NCBI GenBank assembly: GCA_018267575.1
Contig: JAFDYF010000069.1
Span: 62,001 to 126,000, forward strand
Length of the DNA stretch: 64,000 nucleotides
From: Bacteroidota bacterium
Lineage (GTDB): Bacteria > Bacteroidota > Bacteroidia > Chitinophagales > Chitinophagaceae
Reading direction: 5' to 3'
A program made the position numbers and the translations under genes. Under the pieces are notes generated by a model that searched no databases, was not told the origin of the DNA, and was given only the letters and a program-made list of their open reading frames with translations. Shown one piece after another: positions 25,967 to 36,559 of this stretch (its first letter is position 1; every line of letters starts with the position of its first letter).

Positions 25967-27460
25967 TTAATAACCTGGGTTCTGGACTACAATCCCATTC
26001 GTCCCATCAATTTCTCTTTGCGGAATGGGCATAATGGGATTGACAGTAGAACCTAAAATGGTTGATACATTGTTTGTTCTCGCCAAATCGAACAGTCGAT
26101 GACCTTCAAAATTTAGTTCCGCTCTTCTTTCGTCCAGTATCTCATTTAAGAAATGGATGCTGTCGGGTACATCAGAAGGTGCCAGATCGGGCATGCCACG
26201 ACTTTCGCGTAGCGTGTTCAAATCTGCCAGCCCTGCAGTATTTCCCAGTGCTTCTGCCCTAATCAGATAGACTTCTGCGAGGCGAATAATAAATCCTGAA
26301 TTATCTTTTGTTTGTTCACCACGGTATTTTTGGGTGCGGCCATCGGGTTGAATACTCAGGTCCACATTTACATAATCAACCAAAGCACTTCTCAAATCTG
26401 TTGGTCGGCTTTGGAAAAAAGTATTGAGGTTTGCCGAGGCCAGAAAAGCGACATCTGTTCTTAATGCATCGCTACGTACATAAGTGAGGGTATTGTAGGA
26501 ACTTTGGTTTTGTAGATCGAATTTGAGTTCAAAAATACTTTCAGGGGTAAGCTTGGTGGTGTAAATACTAGCAAAATTGGAAGGGCCGAACAATGAAAAA
26601 TTATTGTCGTTGATCACATCGGTTGCCAGTGAGGCTGCGTTCGCATTATCGCCATAATAGAGGTCAACACGAGCCAATAATGCCTTCGCTGCTGATAAAG
26701 ACACATATTGGTTGCCGTTATAGGTATTCAGTGAGCCGATAGCCAATTGTAGGTCGGCAATGATTTGTTTATATGAGGCATCTACCGTTGATCTGGCGAC
26801 GGCCTGTTTAGGATTGTTGGGGTTCAGTACAATGGAGATTCCATAATTGGAAGTTTTGTCCCAATGTTCTCCAAACATTCTCAGCAGGTCAAATTCACAA
26901 AGAGCTCTTACAAAATAGGCTTCGCCGATGGTATTGCTTTTTAAAGTTGCATCCAAATTGGGTACTTTATCAATATTTGCGATGATTTCATTGGCACCAT
27001 AAATACTGTTATAGATAGCCTGATAGATTCCCGTGGTATAAATATTGGAAGGTTGTACTGCTTTGGCTGCAATATCATTGAGGTCTATCACATCATAACC
27101 GCCAGTGGTACCGTTATCTGTATAGCATTCAGACACTAAGGGAAAATATCCACCATAATAACTTTTATCCTGCAGAGAGCTATACATGCCAATGCGGGCA
27201 TTGTTCAACCCACTTACACTCGTAAAAATATACGCATCCGCAACTGAATTGGGAGAAGAGACATCCAGTAATTTTTTGCAGGAAGAAAAGGAACCGGCAA
27301 GAACGATAGCGGTCAAGCAAAGAATTAAATAGCTTTTTGCTTTGCCTTTTAGTTGGGCCAGTCGCTTACTAAATGAATAACAAAGCTGTATGCCAAGCCC
27401 ACCAACAGAAGCGCTGCCCGTTCTATGGTTTTGATTGTTATGGGAAATAGATTTGTTCAT
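25967..27460 (-). CDS. SusD/RagB-like outer-membrane lipoprotein
   Basis: This 497-residue lipoprotein is the surface lid of a SusCD uptake complex. A hydrophobic stretch (about 43-57) ends in GSFSSC, a lipobox with the acylated cysteine at about 61, and KKLLDVSSPNSV follows, typical of SusD. The N-terminal 40 residues before the hydrophobic stretch are unusually long and basic; the ATG at 27460 is the only one available upstream. The C-terminal RRAELNFEGHRLFDLART is the conserved SusD/RagB end motif. It starts 11 bp after SusC. Neighbours are amine-metabolism genes, not glycosidases. Confidence 0.9.
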   Translation of the reverse strand: MNKSISHNNQNHRTGSASVGGLGIQLCYSFSKRLAQLKGKAKSYLILCLTAIVLAGSFSSCKKLLDVSSPNSVADAYIFTSVSGLNNARIGMYSSLQDKSYYGGYFPLVSECYTDNGTTGGYDVIDLNDIAAKAVQPSNIYTTGIYQAIYNSIYGANEIIANIDKVPNLDATLKSNTIGEAYFVRALCEFDLLRMFGEHWDKTSNYGISIVLNPNNPKQAVARSTVDASYKQIIADLQLAIGSLNTYNGNQYVSLSAAKALLARVDLYYGDNANAASLATDVINDNNFSLFGPSNFASIYTTKLTPESIFELKFDLQNQSSYNTLTYVRSDALRTDVAFLASANLNTFFQSRPTDLRSALVDYVNVDLSIQPDGRTQKYRGEQTKDNSGFIIRLAEVYLIRAEALGNTAGLADLNTLRESRGMPDLAPSDVPDSIHFLNEILDERRAELNFEGHRLFDLARTNNVSTILGSTVNPIMPIPQREIDGTNGIVVQNPGY

Positions 27461-27471
27461 AATGATTTTTT

Positions 27472-30400
27472 TTAGAAGTTAAAGTTTACACCAAAAGTAA
27501 AAGTGCGTGCCTGTGGATAAGCTGCATAATCCACGCCTGCGGTGGTTGGATTGGCACCTCCATTGGAGCTCACTTCGGGATCAAAACCATAATAATTGGT
27601 GAGTACCCATAGATTCTGAGCCTGCACGTATAAGCGCATGGAATTGTACACGACAGGATGTTTGGGCCTAAATGAATATCCCAGGTTCACTGTTCGGATA
27701 CGTAAGAAAGAAGCATTTTCTACAAACTGGGATGACTGTTGATTATAGTTTTGGAAAATGAGTGATGCCCTAGGGATATCTGTTTTGTCTCCCACTTTTT
27801 CCCAACGTTTGTTCACAATGGTAGCATTGTTGGCATATACCTGATACAAATTATTGTTTGCATCCCATCCACCGGGGCTATAACCGAGGGTTTGATAAGT
27901 GGTTCGGATGAGATTATATACTTTGTTGCCAATGCTGAATTGTGTTACAATTGATAGATCCCAGTTTTTATATTTGAAATCGTTGGTCAACCCGCCAAAA
28001 TAATCAGGGCTTGCTTTTCCGATTGGTTGCAGGCTATCTGAATAAGATGGGTTGCCCGTTTGCGGATCTACACCTAGATATTTATAACCCAAAAATGTGC
28101 CAACGGCCTGTCCCACTTTTAAAATATGCGAAGGGAACAGATCGGTATAAGCAAAAAGCTGTTCATTGTCAGTATAAAGCGACTTGATTCTATCCTTGAT
28201 ATAGCTGATATTGAAACTAATGTTCCAAGAGAAATTGGTGGTTTTGATTGGATAGGCGGCCAATGATAATTCAACACCTTGGTTTTCGATGAGCCCTGCG
28301 TTGGTATATTGAGAAGCAAAGCCAGAAGTGGCAGGCAATACCGATTGTGCTAAGAGTTTTGTTCTATCTCCTTTAAAATATTCAATAGACCCACTGATTT
28401 TTCCATGGTCGATCTCGAAATCAGCACCGATATTGAACATCTTGTTCTGCTGCCAACTAAGCAATGGGTTGCCAATATTGAATGGCCGGAGACCTGCATT
28501 GCCATCGTATCTTGAAGGTGTCCATACATTGCTGAACTGCGCGGCAGGTATTTCTTGGTCGCCTGTCAAACCATAGCTGACACGCAATTTCAGGTTGGTG
28601 AGTCTTTCAGATTTCGACAGGAATTTTTCCTTGGTCAATACCCAACCTGCTGAGAATGCTGGGAACAAACCCCATTGATGACCAGATGCAAACCTCGAAG
28701 AACCATCATAACGGGCACTGATGGAGAGCAAATATTTTTCATCATAACTATAGTTTGCTCTTGCCAAATAGGATTCCAATCCCCAACCAATAGGCGGAGG
28801 TAAAATTACTGGAGTAATGATGGATGCATCATATACATCTTCCAGTCCAGATCCTTGCGGGAAGCCTTGGCCTTTTACTACTTTTTTCTCTGGATTTGGT
28901 GAAGCTTGCATGGTATAGCCAACGATTGCGTTCAATGTGCTTTTGCCAAAAGAATTGGAATAGCTCAACACATTTTCGTTTAGCCAGGTCATGCTCCTAT
29001 AGTTTCCTTCGATCGCTTTTCCGCCGACAGGTGCACCATCAGAAGTAATGGGATCGAAAAATTGGTTGTCGATTAGGTTTGTGTAGTCGGTGGTGAAGGA
29101 GCTTCTAAACTTCAGGTTTTTCAAGAACTGGATCTCTGCGAAAACGGTTCCTAGAAAACGGTAGTTGGTAGTGAAAGCTTTGATTGCTTTGGCCGATTTT
29201 ACTGGGTTATCACTGAGCCAGCTTGCTTGGTATTGTGTATAGTCGGCATAACTGCCATCTGCATTATACACCGGCATCAGGGGCGATGCGCCGATGGCAT
29301 TGGTAACAATTCCCGTATAGGTATCATCGTTAAAAGAACGTCGGTTCTTACCATAAGTAAAAGCTACATTTGCACCGATGCTGACATGGTTGCTGACTTT
29401 GTTGTCGATGTTCATCCGGAAAGAAGCACGCTTATAATAATTCTCGATCACAATACCCTGCTGATCAAAATAGTTTCCAGCAATAAAAAATTTGGTTTTA
29501 TCATTCCCGCCACGGGCAGATAGCTGCAGATTACTGATCGGCGCAGTACGGAAAATCTGGTTTTCCCAGTTTGTATTTACCCCAGTGTTCCAGGATGCAG
29601 GCAATGGGTTTGTCAATACCGCTGGGTCAAAGCCGGGATATAAATTGTTGAAAGGGGTAGGGTCTTGGTTGTATGCGATCAGATCTTGTTTTCTTGCATC
29701 TTCTTCCAATGCCACAAACCCTTTGCTATCCAGAAAGGGAATTTTGCGTGCCACTTTCTGCAAGCCTGCGAAGCTGTTGAAACTGAACTCAGTCTTGCCG
29801 TTCTTACCACGTTTTGTAGTGATGAGCACAACGCCGTTGGCAGCCCTCGCTCCGTAGATGGAAGCAGAGGAAGCATCTTTCAAAATTTCTATGGACTCAA
29901 TATCATCTGGGTTGATATCGCTAATGGAACTGATGTTTTGGCCACTCCCTTCTTCGTCACCATTGGTATTATAAGAAGTAGAAAGGGAAGAGTTGCTCTC
30001 GCTGAGCATGGGCACCCCATCAACCACATATAAAGGATTGTTGGCGCCACGTACACTTACCAATAGACCTGCTCCGGGAGTGCCGGACGGGGTGGTCACT
30101 AATATACCTGCTACTTTTCCCTGAATGCTTTGTGCCAAGTTCGAAACAGGCTGGTCTTTAAATTCTTTATTGCGAACAGAGGAAATAGCACCTGTGATAT
30201 CGCTTTTTTTCTGTGTACCATAACCCACCACCACCACATCGCTGAGCTGGCTCCTAGCTTCTTCCAAAGTAACGTTGATGGTTGTACGACCTTTTACTGC
30301 GACATTTTGTGTTTTGAAGCCAACAGAAGAAATTTCAAGGGTATTGTTCGGTGCGTTCAGCACTATACTAAAGGAGCCATCGGCGCCTGTATTCGCACCT

Positions 30401-30567
30401 TTGGATGTGCCTTTGATCAATACCGAAGCCCCTTCAATGGGTTTGCCCTCGGCATCTTTGACAATCCCTTTCACCGTAAGGTTTTGGGCAATCAGGACAG
30501 TGGTGGAGGTCAAGCTAAGTGCAAGCATGGTTAGCAAGACCAGCATGGTTCTTTTGGTTAGGTTCAT
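27472..30567 (-). CDS. SusC/RagA-like TonB-dependent outer-membrane receptor
   Basis: This TonB-linked outer-membrane channel has 1031 residues from ATG 30567, chosen because a signal peptide (NLTKRTMLVLLTMLALSLTS) follows directly; a longer frame from 30612 would put 15 charged residues first. A carboxypeptidase-regulatory-like domain comes next (VKGIVKDAEGKPIEGASVLI), then the TonB box region (SDVVVVGYGTQKKSDITGAI), the plug and a beta-barrel ending in phenylalanine (TFGVNFNF). SusC imports ligands captured by SusD using TonB energy. It heads the ten-gene minus-strand unit. A perfect TAnnTTTG-type -7 box (TATGTTTG on the minus strand, 30646-30653) lies about 80 bp upstream, but no clear -33 TTG was found. 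Confidence 0.92.
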   Translation of the reverse strand: MNLTKRTMLVLLTMLALSLTSTTVLIAQNLTVKGIVKDAEGKPIEGASVLIKGTSKGANTGADGSFSIVLNAPNNTLEISSVGFKTQNVAVKGRTTINVTLEEARSQLSDVVVVGYGTQKKSDITGAISSVRNKEFKDQPVSNLAQSIQGKVAGILVTTPSGTPGAGLLVSVRGANNPLYVVDGVPMLSESNSSLSTSYNTNGDEEGSGQNISSISDINPDDIESIEILKDASSASIYGARAANGVVLITTKRGKNGKTEFSFNSFAGLQKVARKIPFLDSKGFVALEEDARKQDLIAYNQDPTPFNNLYPGFDPAVLTNPLPASWNTGVNTNWENQIFRTAPISNLQLSARGGNDKTKFFIAGNYFDQQGIVIENYYKRASFRMNIDNKVSNHVSIGANVAFTYGKNRRSFNDDTYTGIVTNAIGASPLMPVYNADGSYADYTQYQASWLSDNPVKSAKAIKAFTTNYRFLGTVFAEIQFLKNLKFRSSFTTDYTNLIDNQFFDPITSDGAPVGGKAIEGNYRSMTWLNENVLSYSNSFGKSTLNAIVGYTMQASPNPEKKVVKGQGFPQGSGLEDVYDASIITPVILPPPIGWGLESYLARANYSYDEKYLLSISARYDGSSRFASGHQWGLFPAFSAGWVLTKEKFLSKSERLTNLKLRVSYGLTGDQEIPAAQFSNVWTPSRYDGNAGLRPFNIGNPLLSWQQNKMFNIGADFEIDHGKISGSIEYFKGDRTKLLAQSVLPATSGFASQYTNAGLIENQGVELSLAAYPIKTTNFSWNISFNISYIKDRIKSLYTDNEQLFAYTDLFPSHILKVGQAVGTFLGYKYLGVDPQTGNPSYSDSLQPIGKASPDYFGGLTNDFKYKNWDLSIVTQFSIGNKVYNLIRTTYQTLGYSPGGWDANNNLYQVYANNATIVNKRWEKVGDKTDIPRASLIFQNYNQQSSQFVENASFLRIRTVNLGYSFRPKHPVVYNSMRLYVQAQNLWVLTNYYGFDPEVSSNGGANPTTAGVDYAAYPQARTFTFGVNFNF

Positions 30568-30824
30568 AACAGTTCTTTTGGTTTTAATAAGCGGTAAAAA
30601 GGAAAAATGCAAGCGACCACTTTAGGAGAATGAATTTCAGTAAGTCAAACATAAATAAACCGGTTACCATATATTTTGGTAAAATATTTTTTTCTTATTG
30701 ATTTTCAATTAGTTTTTTTGGTCAGAACTGAGTAACTTGTTAAGTCAAATAAAATTGCACTTATGACCAATCGGTTTTTGTGAGGACGGATGTATATTAT
30801 TTATTTATGCAATATGAATAACGC

Positions 30825-31844
30825 ATGATTTTATCTGAAAAAATAAGGAAAGGAGTGGAGGTGCACCCGGAAATCACGGCAGTGTTAAAAAGCAAAAGCC
30901 GTGAACTTCGGTGGCAACATTTTACACGCACCCAATTTAATATGGTGGCCAGGGTAATCAATAAAGTCATTAGCAAAGAGATTCAAGAAAGCCAGGACTT
31001 GGTAGAGATGCATTTGATTATTGGTAAACAGCAACTGGAAAAAGAACTAAATGCATTGCGGCTAAGCTCGGTGCATGATTTTGTAAAACACATCGGGAAT
31101 TTTAGGGATTACCGCGTTTTTAACTGGGTGAGCGGGAAAACCTTGCAAAGCTATTGGCAGGGAGGGGAGGCGAAGCATGTAAAAATCAATGCACTGCTTG
31201 TTTTTTTGCAAGTGCCTTTTATCGAGTGGGATGATTGGCAGAAAGGTCAGCCAAAGGAGAAGGATAAATATCGGTCAAGTCTATCTAAGTTGCCACTTAG
31301 TTCTATGGGAGTTAGTAAAAATTCTTTGTCTATCATCAAGAACTATTATCTCGGCAACTATTTTTTGTATTACCAGAAAACAGACGGGAGTAAAAATATT
31401 ATCAAGACCGCTTTTGTGCTGAAAGAACAAGATAATGGACAGATCATCGTAAAGTCGATATCCGAAGGTCATCGCTATAGTGGCAAGGTGATGGGTATTC
31501 GAGATGGCTGTTTGTATATCAACTGTCAAAACTTGGATTTCGAAGAGATAGAACAATATGTGTTCAATATTGGGCTGGAGACCAAACCCCAAGTGCTTTT
31601 TGGGGTATCCAATACCGTTAGTGTGAAAAATAGACAAGCAGTGGCTTTGAAAAATATCTTGGTTAAGCAACAGACCAATGACCCGGGTTTTGAGAATATC
31701 CCCGAAACAGAAATCCCTTTCGCCAAAAACTATACTACCCAAACAGAAGAAGCCATGGTGGTGAATTACCTGAAGCGTTTGGGCAACAATATTATCATTG
31801 CACCAAGCTGTTGTAACTTGAATGATTTGGCAGAATTAAAATAA
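30825..31844 (+). CDS. protein of unknown function divergent from susC
   Basis: This 339-residue soluble protein has no signal peptide or membrane helix, and I do not recognise the family. The N-terminal 130 residues are helical, and a segment near 100-130 (VSGKTLQSYWQGG then KINALLVFLQV) recalls helix-turn-helix-like segments found at the start of some uncharacterised Bacteroidota proteins. The rest (about 155-290) looks beta-rich. It is transcribed away from the SusCD unit across a 257-bp shared gap that holds a short inverted repeat (TTACCA/TGGTAA, 30664-30682). A local regulator is a reasonable guess from position only. Confidence 0.55.
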   Translation: MILSEKIRKGVEVHPEITAVLKSKSRELRWQHFTRTQFNMVARVINKVISKEIQESQDLVEMHLIIGKQQLEKELNALRLSSVHDFVKHIGNFRDYRVFNWVSGKTLQSYWQGGEAKHVKINALLVFLQVPFIEWDDWQKGQPKEKDKYRSSLSKLPLSSMGVSKNSLSIIKNYYLGNYFLYYQKTDGSKNIIKTAFVLKEQDNGQIIVKSISEGHRYSGKVMGIRDGCLYINCQNLDFEEIEQYVFNIGLETKPQVLFGVSNTVSVKNRQAVALKNILVKQQTNDPGFENIPETEIPFAKNYTTQTEEAMVVNYLKRLGNNIIIAPSCCNLNDLAELK

Positions 31845-31913
31845 AAATTCTTCCAATTGCAACAATTTGAACTTATAGGTGTTTCTTTACCCCAAAACTT
31901 GAACGGATAGATT

Positions 31914-32375
31914 ATGAAGCTAATGCTCTCGATTTTAATGACTTTGGCAGTAGGGGCTATCGCTGGTTTTGCAACCGCAAGCAATATTGATACTTGGTAT
32001 GCATTATTGAAAAAACCTTTTTTCAATCCACCCAACTGGGTTTTTGCACCAGTATGGACTTTGCTTTATCTATTGATGGGCATTGCATTTTATTTGATAT
32101 GGAAACAGCCAAAATCAAAACCAAGAAACATGGCTATCCGTTTTTTCTTTTTCCAACTTTTTCTAAACTTTTTGTGGAGTTTTCTTTTTTTTGAGTTTCA
32201 TCATATTGCCCTGGCGCTTTTTGATATCATCATTCTTTGGGTAATGATTTTGCTCACCATTATTTTATTCTCAAGACTGAACAAACCTGCCGGTTGGATG
32301 TTGATACCTTATTTATGCTGGGTTGGCTTTGCCACTCTGCTAAATGTATATATACTTAATCTCAACGTTCGCTAG
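31914..32375 (+). CDS. TspO/MBR family membrane protein
   Basis: This 153-residue protein has five membrane helices, the standard size and topology of TspO (bacterial translocator protein/tryptophan-rich sensory protein). The signature KKPFFNPPNWVFAPVWTLLY near 34-53 matches the conserved first-loop motif. TspO binds porphyrins and other hydrophobic ligands and is tied to stress or light responses, but its exact role is unsettled. It lies 20 bp before the SRPBCC gene on the same strand, probably co-transcribed. Confidence 0.88.
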   Translation: MKLMLSILMTLAVGAIAGFATASNIDTWYALLKKPFFNPPNWVFAPVWTLLYLLMGIAFYLIWKQPKSKPRNMAIRFFFFQLFLNFLWSFLFFEFHHIALALFDIIILWVMILLTIILFSRLNKPAGWMLIPYLCWVGFATLLNVYILNLNVR

Positions 32376-32395
32376 AAAAACTAGCACCCACAACC

Positions 32396-32893
32396 ATGGC
32401 AACCTATTCGATCAAAGCAGTACAGAAAATACCTATTAGTAAAGATCGAGCATGGGATTTTTTTTCAAACCCAGCCAACCTACAAACTATTACGCCTGAT
32501 AAGCTTGGGTTCAATATCGTTTCAAAGCATCATTCGGATCAAATGTATCCTGGTCAGATTATTGAATATAAACTAAGGCCATTGCTGAATATACCCATCT
32601 ATTGGATGACAGAGATTACCCATGTGCAGGACAAACTTTTTTTTATTGATGAGCAGCGTTTTGGTCCTTATGCTTTGTGGCATCACCAACATCATTTCAA
32701 GGAAGTAGAGGGAGGTGTTGAGATGACAGATATTGTTCACTACAGAATCCCTCTTTGGATTTTGGGCGATATTGCGCATGCGCTATTTGTGAAAAATGAC
32801 CTGCAAAATATTTTTGCCTATCGTTTCGAAAAAGTAGAAGCATTGTTTGGGTCTTGGCCTGGTGGGCAACAAAATATAGTAGAGTTCAATTGA
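32396..32893 (+). CDS. SRPBCC-fold ligand-binding protein
   Basis: This 165-residue protein of the START/SRPBCC (polyketide cyclase-like) fold has an opening strand followed by ISKDRAWDFFSNPANLQTITP, typical of this group, then alternating strands and a C-terminal helix (LQNIFAYRFEKVEALFG). Members of this subgroup bind hydrophobic molecules, and many are annotated only as coenzyme Q-binding or cell-division-inhibitor-like. The function is unknown. It follows tspO by 20 bp. Confidence 0.72.
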   Translation: MATYSIKAVQKIPISKDRAWDFFSNPANLQTITPDKLGFNIVSKHHSDQMYPGQIIEYKLRPLLNIPIYWMTEITHVQDKLFFIDEQRFGPYALWHHQHHFKEVEGGVEMTDIVHYRIPLWILGDIAHALFVKNDLQNIFAYRFEKVEALFGSWPGGQQNIVEFN

Positions 32894-32994
32894 CCATTTT
32901 TAAGAATTTACTCTTTCTGTTTTTCCTATATGGTTCTTATCGCTAGCAAAACCTTTAATTATTTTTTGAGTAAGGTTTAAAAAATCAAGACCAT

Positions 32995-35900
32995 TTACAT
33001 ACTCCTTCTATACTGACCACCGACCTCATACAGTGCATGAGTGATTTGTCCCAGTGAACAATACTTCACGGTTTCCATCAATTCTTCAAACAAATTACCA
33101 TTTTGGATAGCCACTTTTTTTAGTTCATTCAATTTCTCTTTGGACAATGCTTCATTTCTTTTTTGAAATGCGTGCAGGTTTTCTATCTGCTGTTCCTTTT
33201 CCTCTTTGGTAGATCGGATAACCTCATTGGGCAGTAAAGTGGGGCTCCCCTTTTTATTGAGAAAACTGTTCACGCCTACAATGGGTAGTTCCCCAGTATG
33301 CTTAAGACTTTCATAATGCAGGCTTTCTTCCTGTATTTTATTTCGTTGATACATTCTTTCCATGGCACCCAGCACGCCGCCCCGGTCGGTGATCCGCTCA
33401 AACTCTTGTAAAACGGCTTCTTCTACCAAGTTGGTCAGTTCTTCCACAGCAAAACTTCCCTGAATAAAATTTTCAGTTTTTGCAGTGCCCAATTCACGGT
33501 TGATGATCAGTTGTATGGCCATGGCACGCCTGACACTTTCTTCGGTAGGGGTTGTAATGGCTTCATCATAGGCATTCGTATGTAGCGAATTGCAGTTGTC
33601 ATAAATAGCGTACAATGCCTGTAAGGTGGTGCGGATATCATTAAAATCAATCTCCTGTGCATGTAGGCTTCGTCCACTTGTTTGTATATGGTATTTCAAT
33701 TTTTGTGAACGCTCATTGGCCTTATAAATAAATTTCATGGCCTTTGCCCAGATTCTTCTGGCCACTCTTCCGATCACACTGTATTCTGCGTCCATCCCAT
33801 TACTGAAAAAGAAGGATAGGTTGGGGGCGAATTCATCGATATGCATACCACGGCTTAGATAATATTCCACATAGGTGAAGCCGTTTGACAAAGTAAAAGC
33901 AAGCTGTGTGATGGGATTGGCGCCGGCCTCCGCAATATGGTATCCGCTAATGCTGACGCTATAAAAATTCCTGATTTTATTATCAATAAAATATTGTTGC
34001 ACGTCGCCCATCAATTTCAATGCAAACTCTGTTGAAAAAATACAGGTATTCTGTGCTTGGTCTTCTTTTAATATATCAGCCTGTACCGTGCCTCGCACCT
34101 GTGCCAATGCTTCCGCCTTTATTTTTTCATATACTTCTTTGGGCAATACCTCGTCACCGCTCATTCCCAATAATCCCAGACCTAAACCATTGCTCCCCTC
34201 TGGTAATCTTTCAGGTAGTGATGGGTTATAATAAGTGGGTTTTTGTAAATGAAGATATTTATTATGAATCATTTTATTGACCCTTTCCCATTGATTATTC
34301 TCTGTTATCCATTTTTCGCAAAGCTGGTCGATAGTGGCATTCATGAAGAATGCAAGGATGATAGGTGCAGGGCCATTGATGGTCATACTGACCGAAGTTT
34401 TTAGATCACAAAGGTCAAAGCCACTGTATAGTTTTTTTGCATCGTCGATCGTGGCAATGCTTACACCACTATTGCCCACCTTGCCGAAAATGTCTGGGCG
34501 ATGGTCGGGATCCTCACCATAAAGGGTAACCGAATCGAATGCCGTGCTCAGACGGATGGCCGGTTGGTTTAAGGATACATAATGGAAACGTTTGTTGGTA
34601 CGCTCGGGACCTCCTTCTCCCGCAAACATGCGGGTGGGGTCTTCGTTAGCTCGCTTCATTTCAAAAACCCCTGCTGTGAAAGGATATTCTCCGGGAATGT
34701 TTTCCTGAAGCTGCCATAACAGGATATCGCCCCAATCTTTATATTTTGGTAAAACGACCTTGGGGATTTTAGTACCGCTCAGTGATAGGTTGTTTAGTGG
34801 TTGTTTGATGGTTTTATCCCTGACTTCATACTCAAAAAAATCTTTGCTGTATTTTTCGAGCCTTGATGGCCATCCTTCAATCAGTTTTTTGCAGGCAGGG
34901 TGTAGTTCTTTTTCCAATTGGTTATAAATATCCTTGAGTGATTGTGTATCTACAAGTTCTTTTAATTCAAGCGTGCCATGGATTCTATAAAGTTTGCTAG
35001 CAATCGCAGATTGGTTCAAAGCCCATTTATCATAACGCCGATTGCTTTCCGCGATCTCACTCAAATAACGGGAACGCTTAGGTGGAATGATAAAATTGTT
35101 TTTGATGGTTCCCGTATCAGCAGGTTCGAATTTGCCCCAGACCAACTTGCATTTGGTTTTGATTTTTTCGAGTAACAATGCAAACAGTTTGTTCACGCCT
35201 TCATCGTTGAACTTGTTGGCGGTTGTGCCGATCACTGGCAAACTGTCGTCTTTAGCATCCCATAAATGATGGTTACGTTTATACTGTTTTTTTACTTCCT
35301 GCATGGCATCCAATGCGCCGGCCTTATCAAATTTATTGATGGCGATGATATCCGCATAGTCGAGCATGTTTATTTTTTCCAGTTGGGATGCAGCCCCATA
35401 TTCAGGCGTCATCACATAAAGGCTCAGGTCGCAATAATCAATAATGGATGCATCGCTTTGCCCAACACCAGCGCTTTCAAGAATAATGAGGTCGAAGGCT
35501 GCCGCTTTGTAGATGGCTATAGATTCTGCCATGGCATTACTAAGTGCGGTATTGGTATCGCGGGTAGCCAAACTACGCATATAGGCTCTGGGGTGTGAAA
35601 TGGAATTCATCCTGATCCGGTCGCCAAGCAAAGCACCTCCCGTTTTCTTCTTGGAAGGGTCCACAGAAATCACCGCAATCGTTTTGTCGGGAAAACTGCT
35701 AAGGAACCTTCGAACAATTTCGTCTGTTACGGATGATTTGCCAGCACCACCTGTTCCGGTGATGCCGAGTATTGCGGTCATGTTATCACCGGGCAACGGT
35801 TTCGGATTATTGATTTGTTGTAAACTGTTGATGATGGGCATAAAATCCTTCCCACTTTCTGCAATAGTGATTGCTCTGGCAATTCTTCTTATGTCTTTCG

Positions 35901-36396
35901 CTTCGCCCAATGGTAGTTTTCCATTCCATTGTTGCGGTACCCCTCCCAAACCTCCTGCTATTGTATAAATGTTGCGGCCGCATTGCTCTAGAAGATCATC
36001 AATCATGCCTTCCAGTCCCATTCTCCTGCCATCATCTGGGCTGTATATTTTACTGATCCCATATTGATGTAGCTCTGTTATTTCTTGTGGTAAAATGGTG
36101 CCACCCCCGCCACCAAAAATTTTGATATGCCCACAACCATTTTTATCCAGCAGGTCCTTCATGTATTTGAAAAACTCCACATGCCCACCTTGGTAGGAGG
36201 TAACTGCAATCCCATGAACATCTTCTTCAATGGCCGCTTCTACAATTTCATGTGCACTGCGGTTATGACCGAGGTGAATAATCTCTGCCCCCTTTGCCTG
36301 CATGATGCGTCGCATGATATTGATGGCTGCGTCATGCCCATCGAAAAGAGATGCTGCCGTAATAATGCGCAATTTGTTGTGGTATGTGTTATTCAT
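32995..36396 (-). CDS. icmF: IcmF: fused isobutyryl-CoA mutase with G-protein chaperone
   Basis: This 1133-residue protein has the three-part IcmF architecture. The N-terminal B12-binding domain (about 10-140) carries DGHDAA at 19-24 with the cobalt-ligand His21. A MeaB-like GTPase follows (P-loop [12 protein letters not shown] near 206-218, then [13 protein letters not shown]). The C-terminal acyl-CoA mutase barrel runs from about 560 to 1110 and contains [17 protein letters not shown] and [16 protein letters not shown]. The enzyme interconverts isobutyryl-CoA and n-butyryl-CoA using adenosylcobalamin, and its G-domain loads and protects the cofactor. Some relatives act on isovaleryl/pivalyl-CoA. 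It is a single minus-strand gene, divergent from the fucose cluster. A separate mutase large subunit lies at 48048. Confidence 0.92.
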   Translation of the reverse strand: MNNTYHNKLRIITAASLFDGHDAAINIMRRIMQAKGAEIIHLGHNRSAHEIVEAAIEEDVHGIAVTSYQGGHVEFFKYMKDLLDKNGCGHIKIFGGGGGTILPQEITELHQYGISKIYSPDDGRRMGLEGMIDDLLEQCGRNIYTIAGGLGGVPQQWNGKLPLGEAKDIRRIARAITIAESGKDFMPIINSLQQINNPKPLPGDNMTAILGITGTGGAGKSSVTDEIVRRFLSSFPDKTIAVISVDPSKKKTGGALLGDRIRMNSISHPRAYMRSLATRDTNTALSNAMAESIAIYKAAAFDLIILESAGVGQSDASIIDYCDLSLYVMTPEYGAASQLEKINMLDYADIIAINKFDKAGALDAMQEVKKQYKRNHHLWDAKDDSLPVIGTTANKFNDEGVNKLFALLLEKIKTKCKLVWGKFEPADTGTIKNNFIIPPKRSRYLSEIAESNRRYDKWALNQSAIASKLYRIHGTLELKELVDTQSLKDIYNQLEKELHPACKKLIEGWPSRLEKYSKDFFEYEVRDKTIKQPLNNLSLSGTKIPKVVLPKYKDWGDILLWQLQENIPGEYPFTAGVFEMKRANEDPTRMFAGEGGPERTNKRFHYVSLNQPAIRLSTAFDSVTLYGEDPDHRPDIFGKVGNSGVSIATIDDAKKLYSGFDLCDLKTSVSMTINGPAPIILAFFMNATIDQLCEKWITENNQWERVNKMIHNKYLHLQKPTYYNPSLPERLPEGSNGLGLGLLGMSGDEVLPKEVYEKIKAEALAQVRGTVQADILKEDQAQNTCIFSTEFALKLMGDVQQYFIDNKIRNFYSVSISGYHIAEAGANPITQLAFTLSNGFTYVEYYLSRGMHIDEFAPNLSFFFSNGMDAEYSVIGRVARRIWAKAMKFIYKANERSQKLKYHIQTSGRSLHAQEIDFNDIRTTLQALYAIYDNCNSLHTNAYDEAITTPTEESVRRAMAIQLIINRELGTAKTENFIQGSFAVEELTNLVEEAVLQEFERITDRGGVLGAMERMYQRNKIQEESLHYESLKHTGELPIVGVNSFLNKKGSPTLLPNEVIRSTKEEKEQQIENLHAFQKRNEALSKEKLNELKKVAIQNGNLFEELMETVKYCSLGQITHALYEVGGQYRRSM

Positions 36397-36422
36397 TTAA
36401 TTTGTTGTATTGCAAAAATAAC

Positions 36423-36442
36423 AAACTAATGGTTGTTAGTTT
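36423..36442. promoter_or_regulatory. operator-like inverted repeat between icmF and the fucose genes
   Basis: AAACTAA at 36423-36429 and TTAGTTT at 36436-36442 form a perfect 7-bp inverted repeat with a 6-bp spacer. It lies 26 bp from the icmF start and about 120 bp before the fucose genes. The size and position suit a dimeric repressor site, but no regulator gene is adjacent. Confidence 0.35.
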
Positions 36443-36559
36443 CTGGAATTTCAATCACGATTTTAGTTTAGTTTACTTTGGGTTAGTAACTTTTTTTAAT
36501 AATGAAAAGCGGCTCTGTTGTATAAAAAATCATTAAGTTTATCGCCTAAAATTGAGTCT

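Noticed and set aside
32950..32980. AAACCTT/AAGGTTT repeat between the SRPBCC gene and icmF
   Set aside because: The stem is 7 bp with a loop of about 20 bases and AT-rich, too weak to call a terminator.
35600..35968. Plus-strand frame inside icmF
   Set aside because: It lies entirely within the well-supported minus-strand gene, whose protein has clear domains. The same holds for the many other antisense frames.
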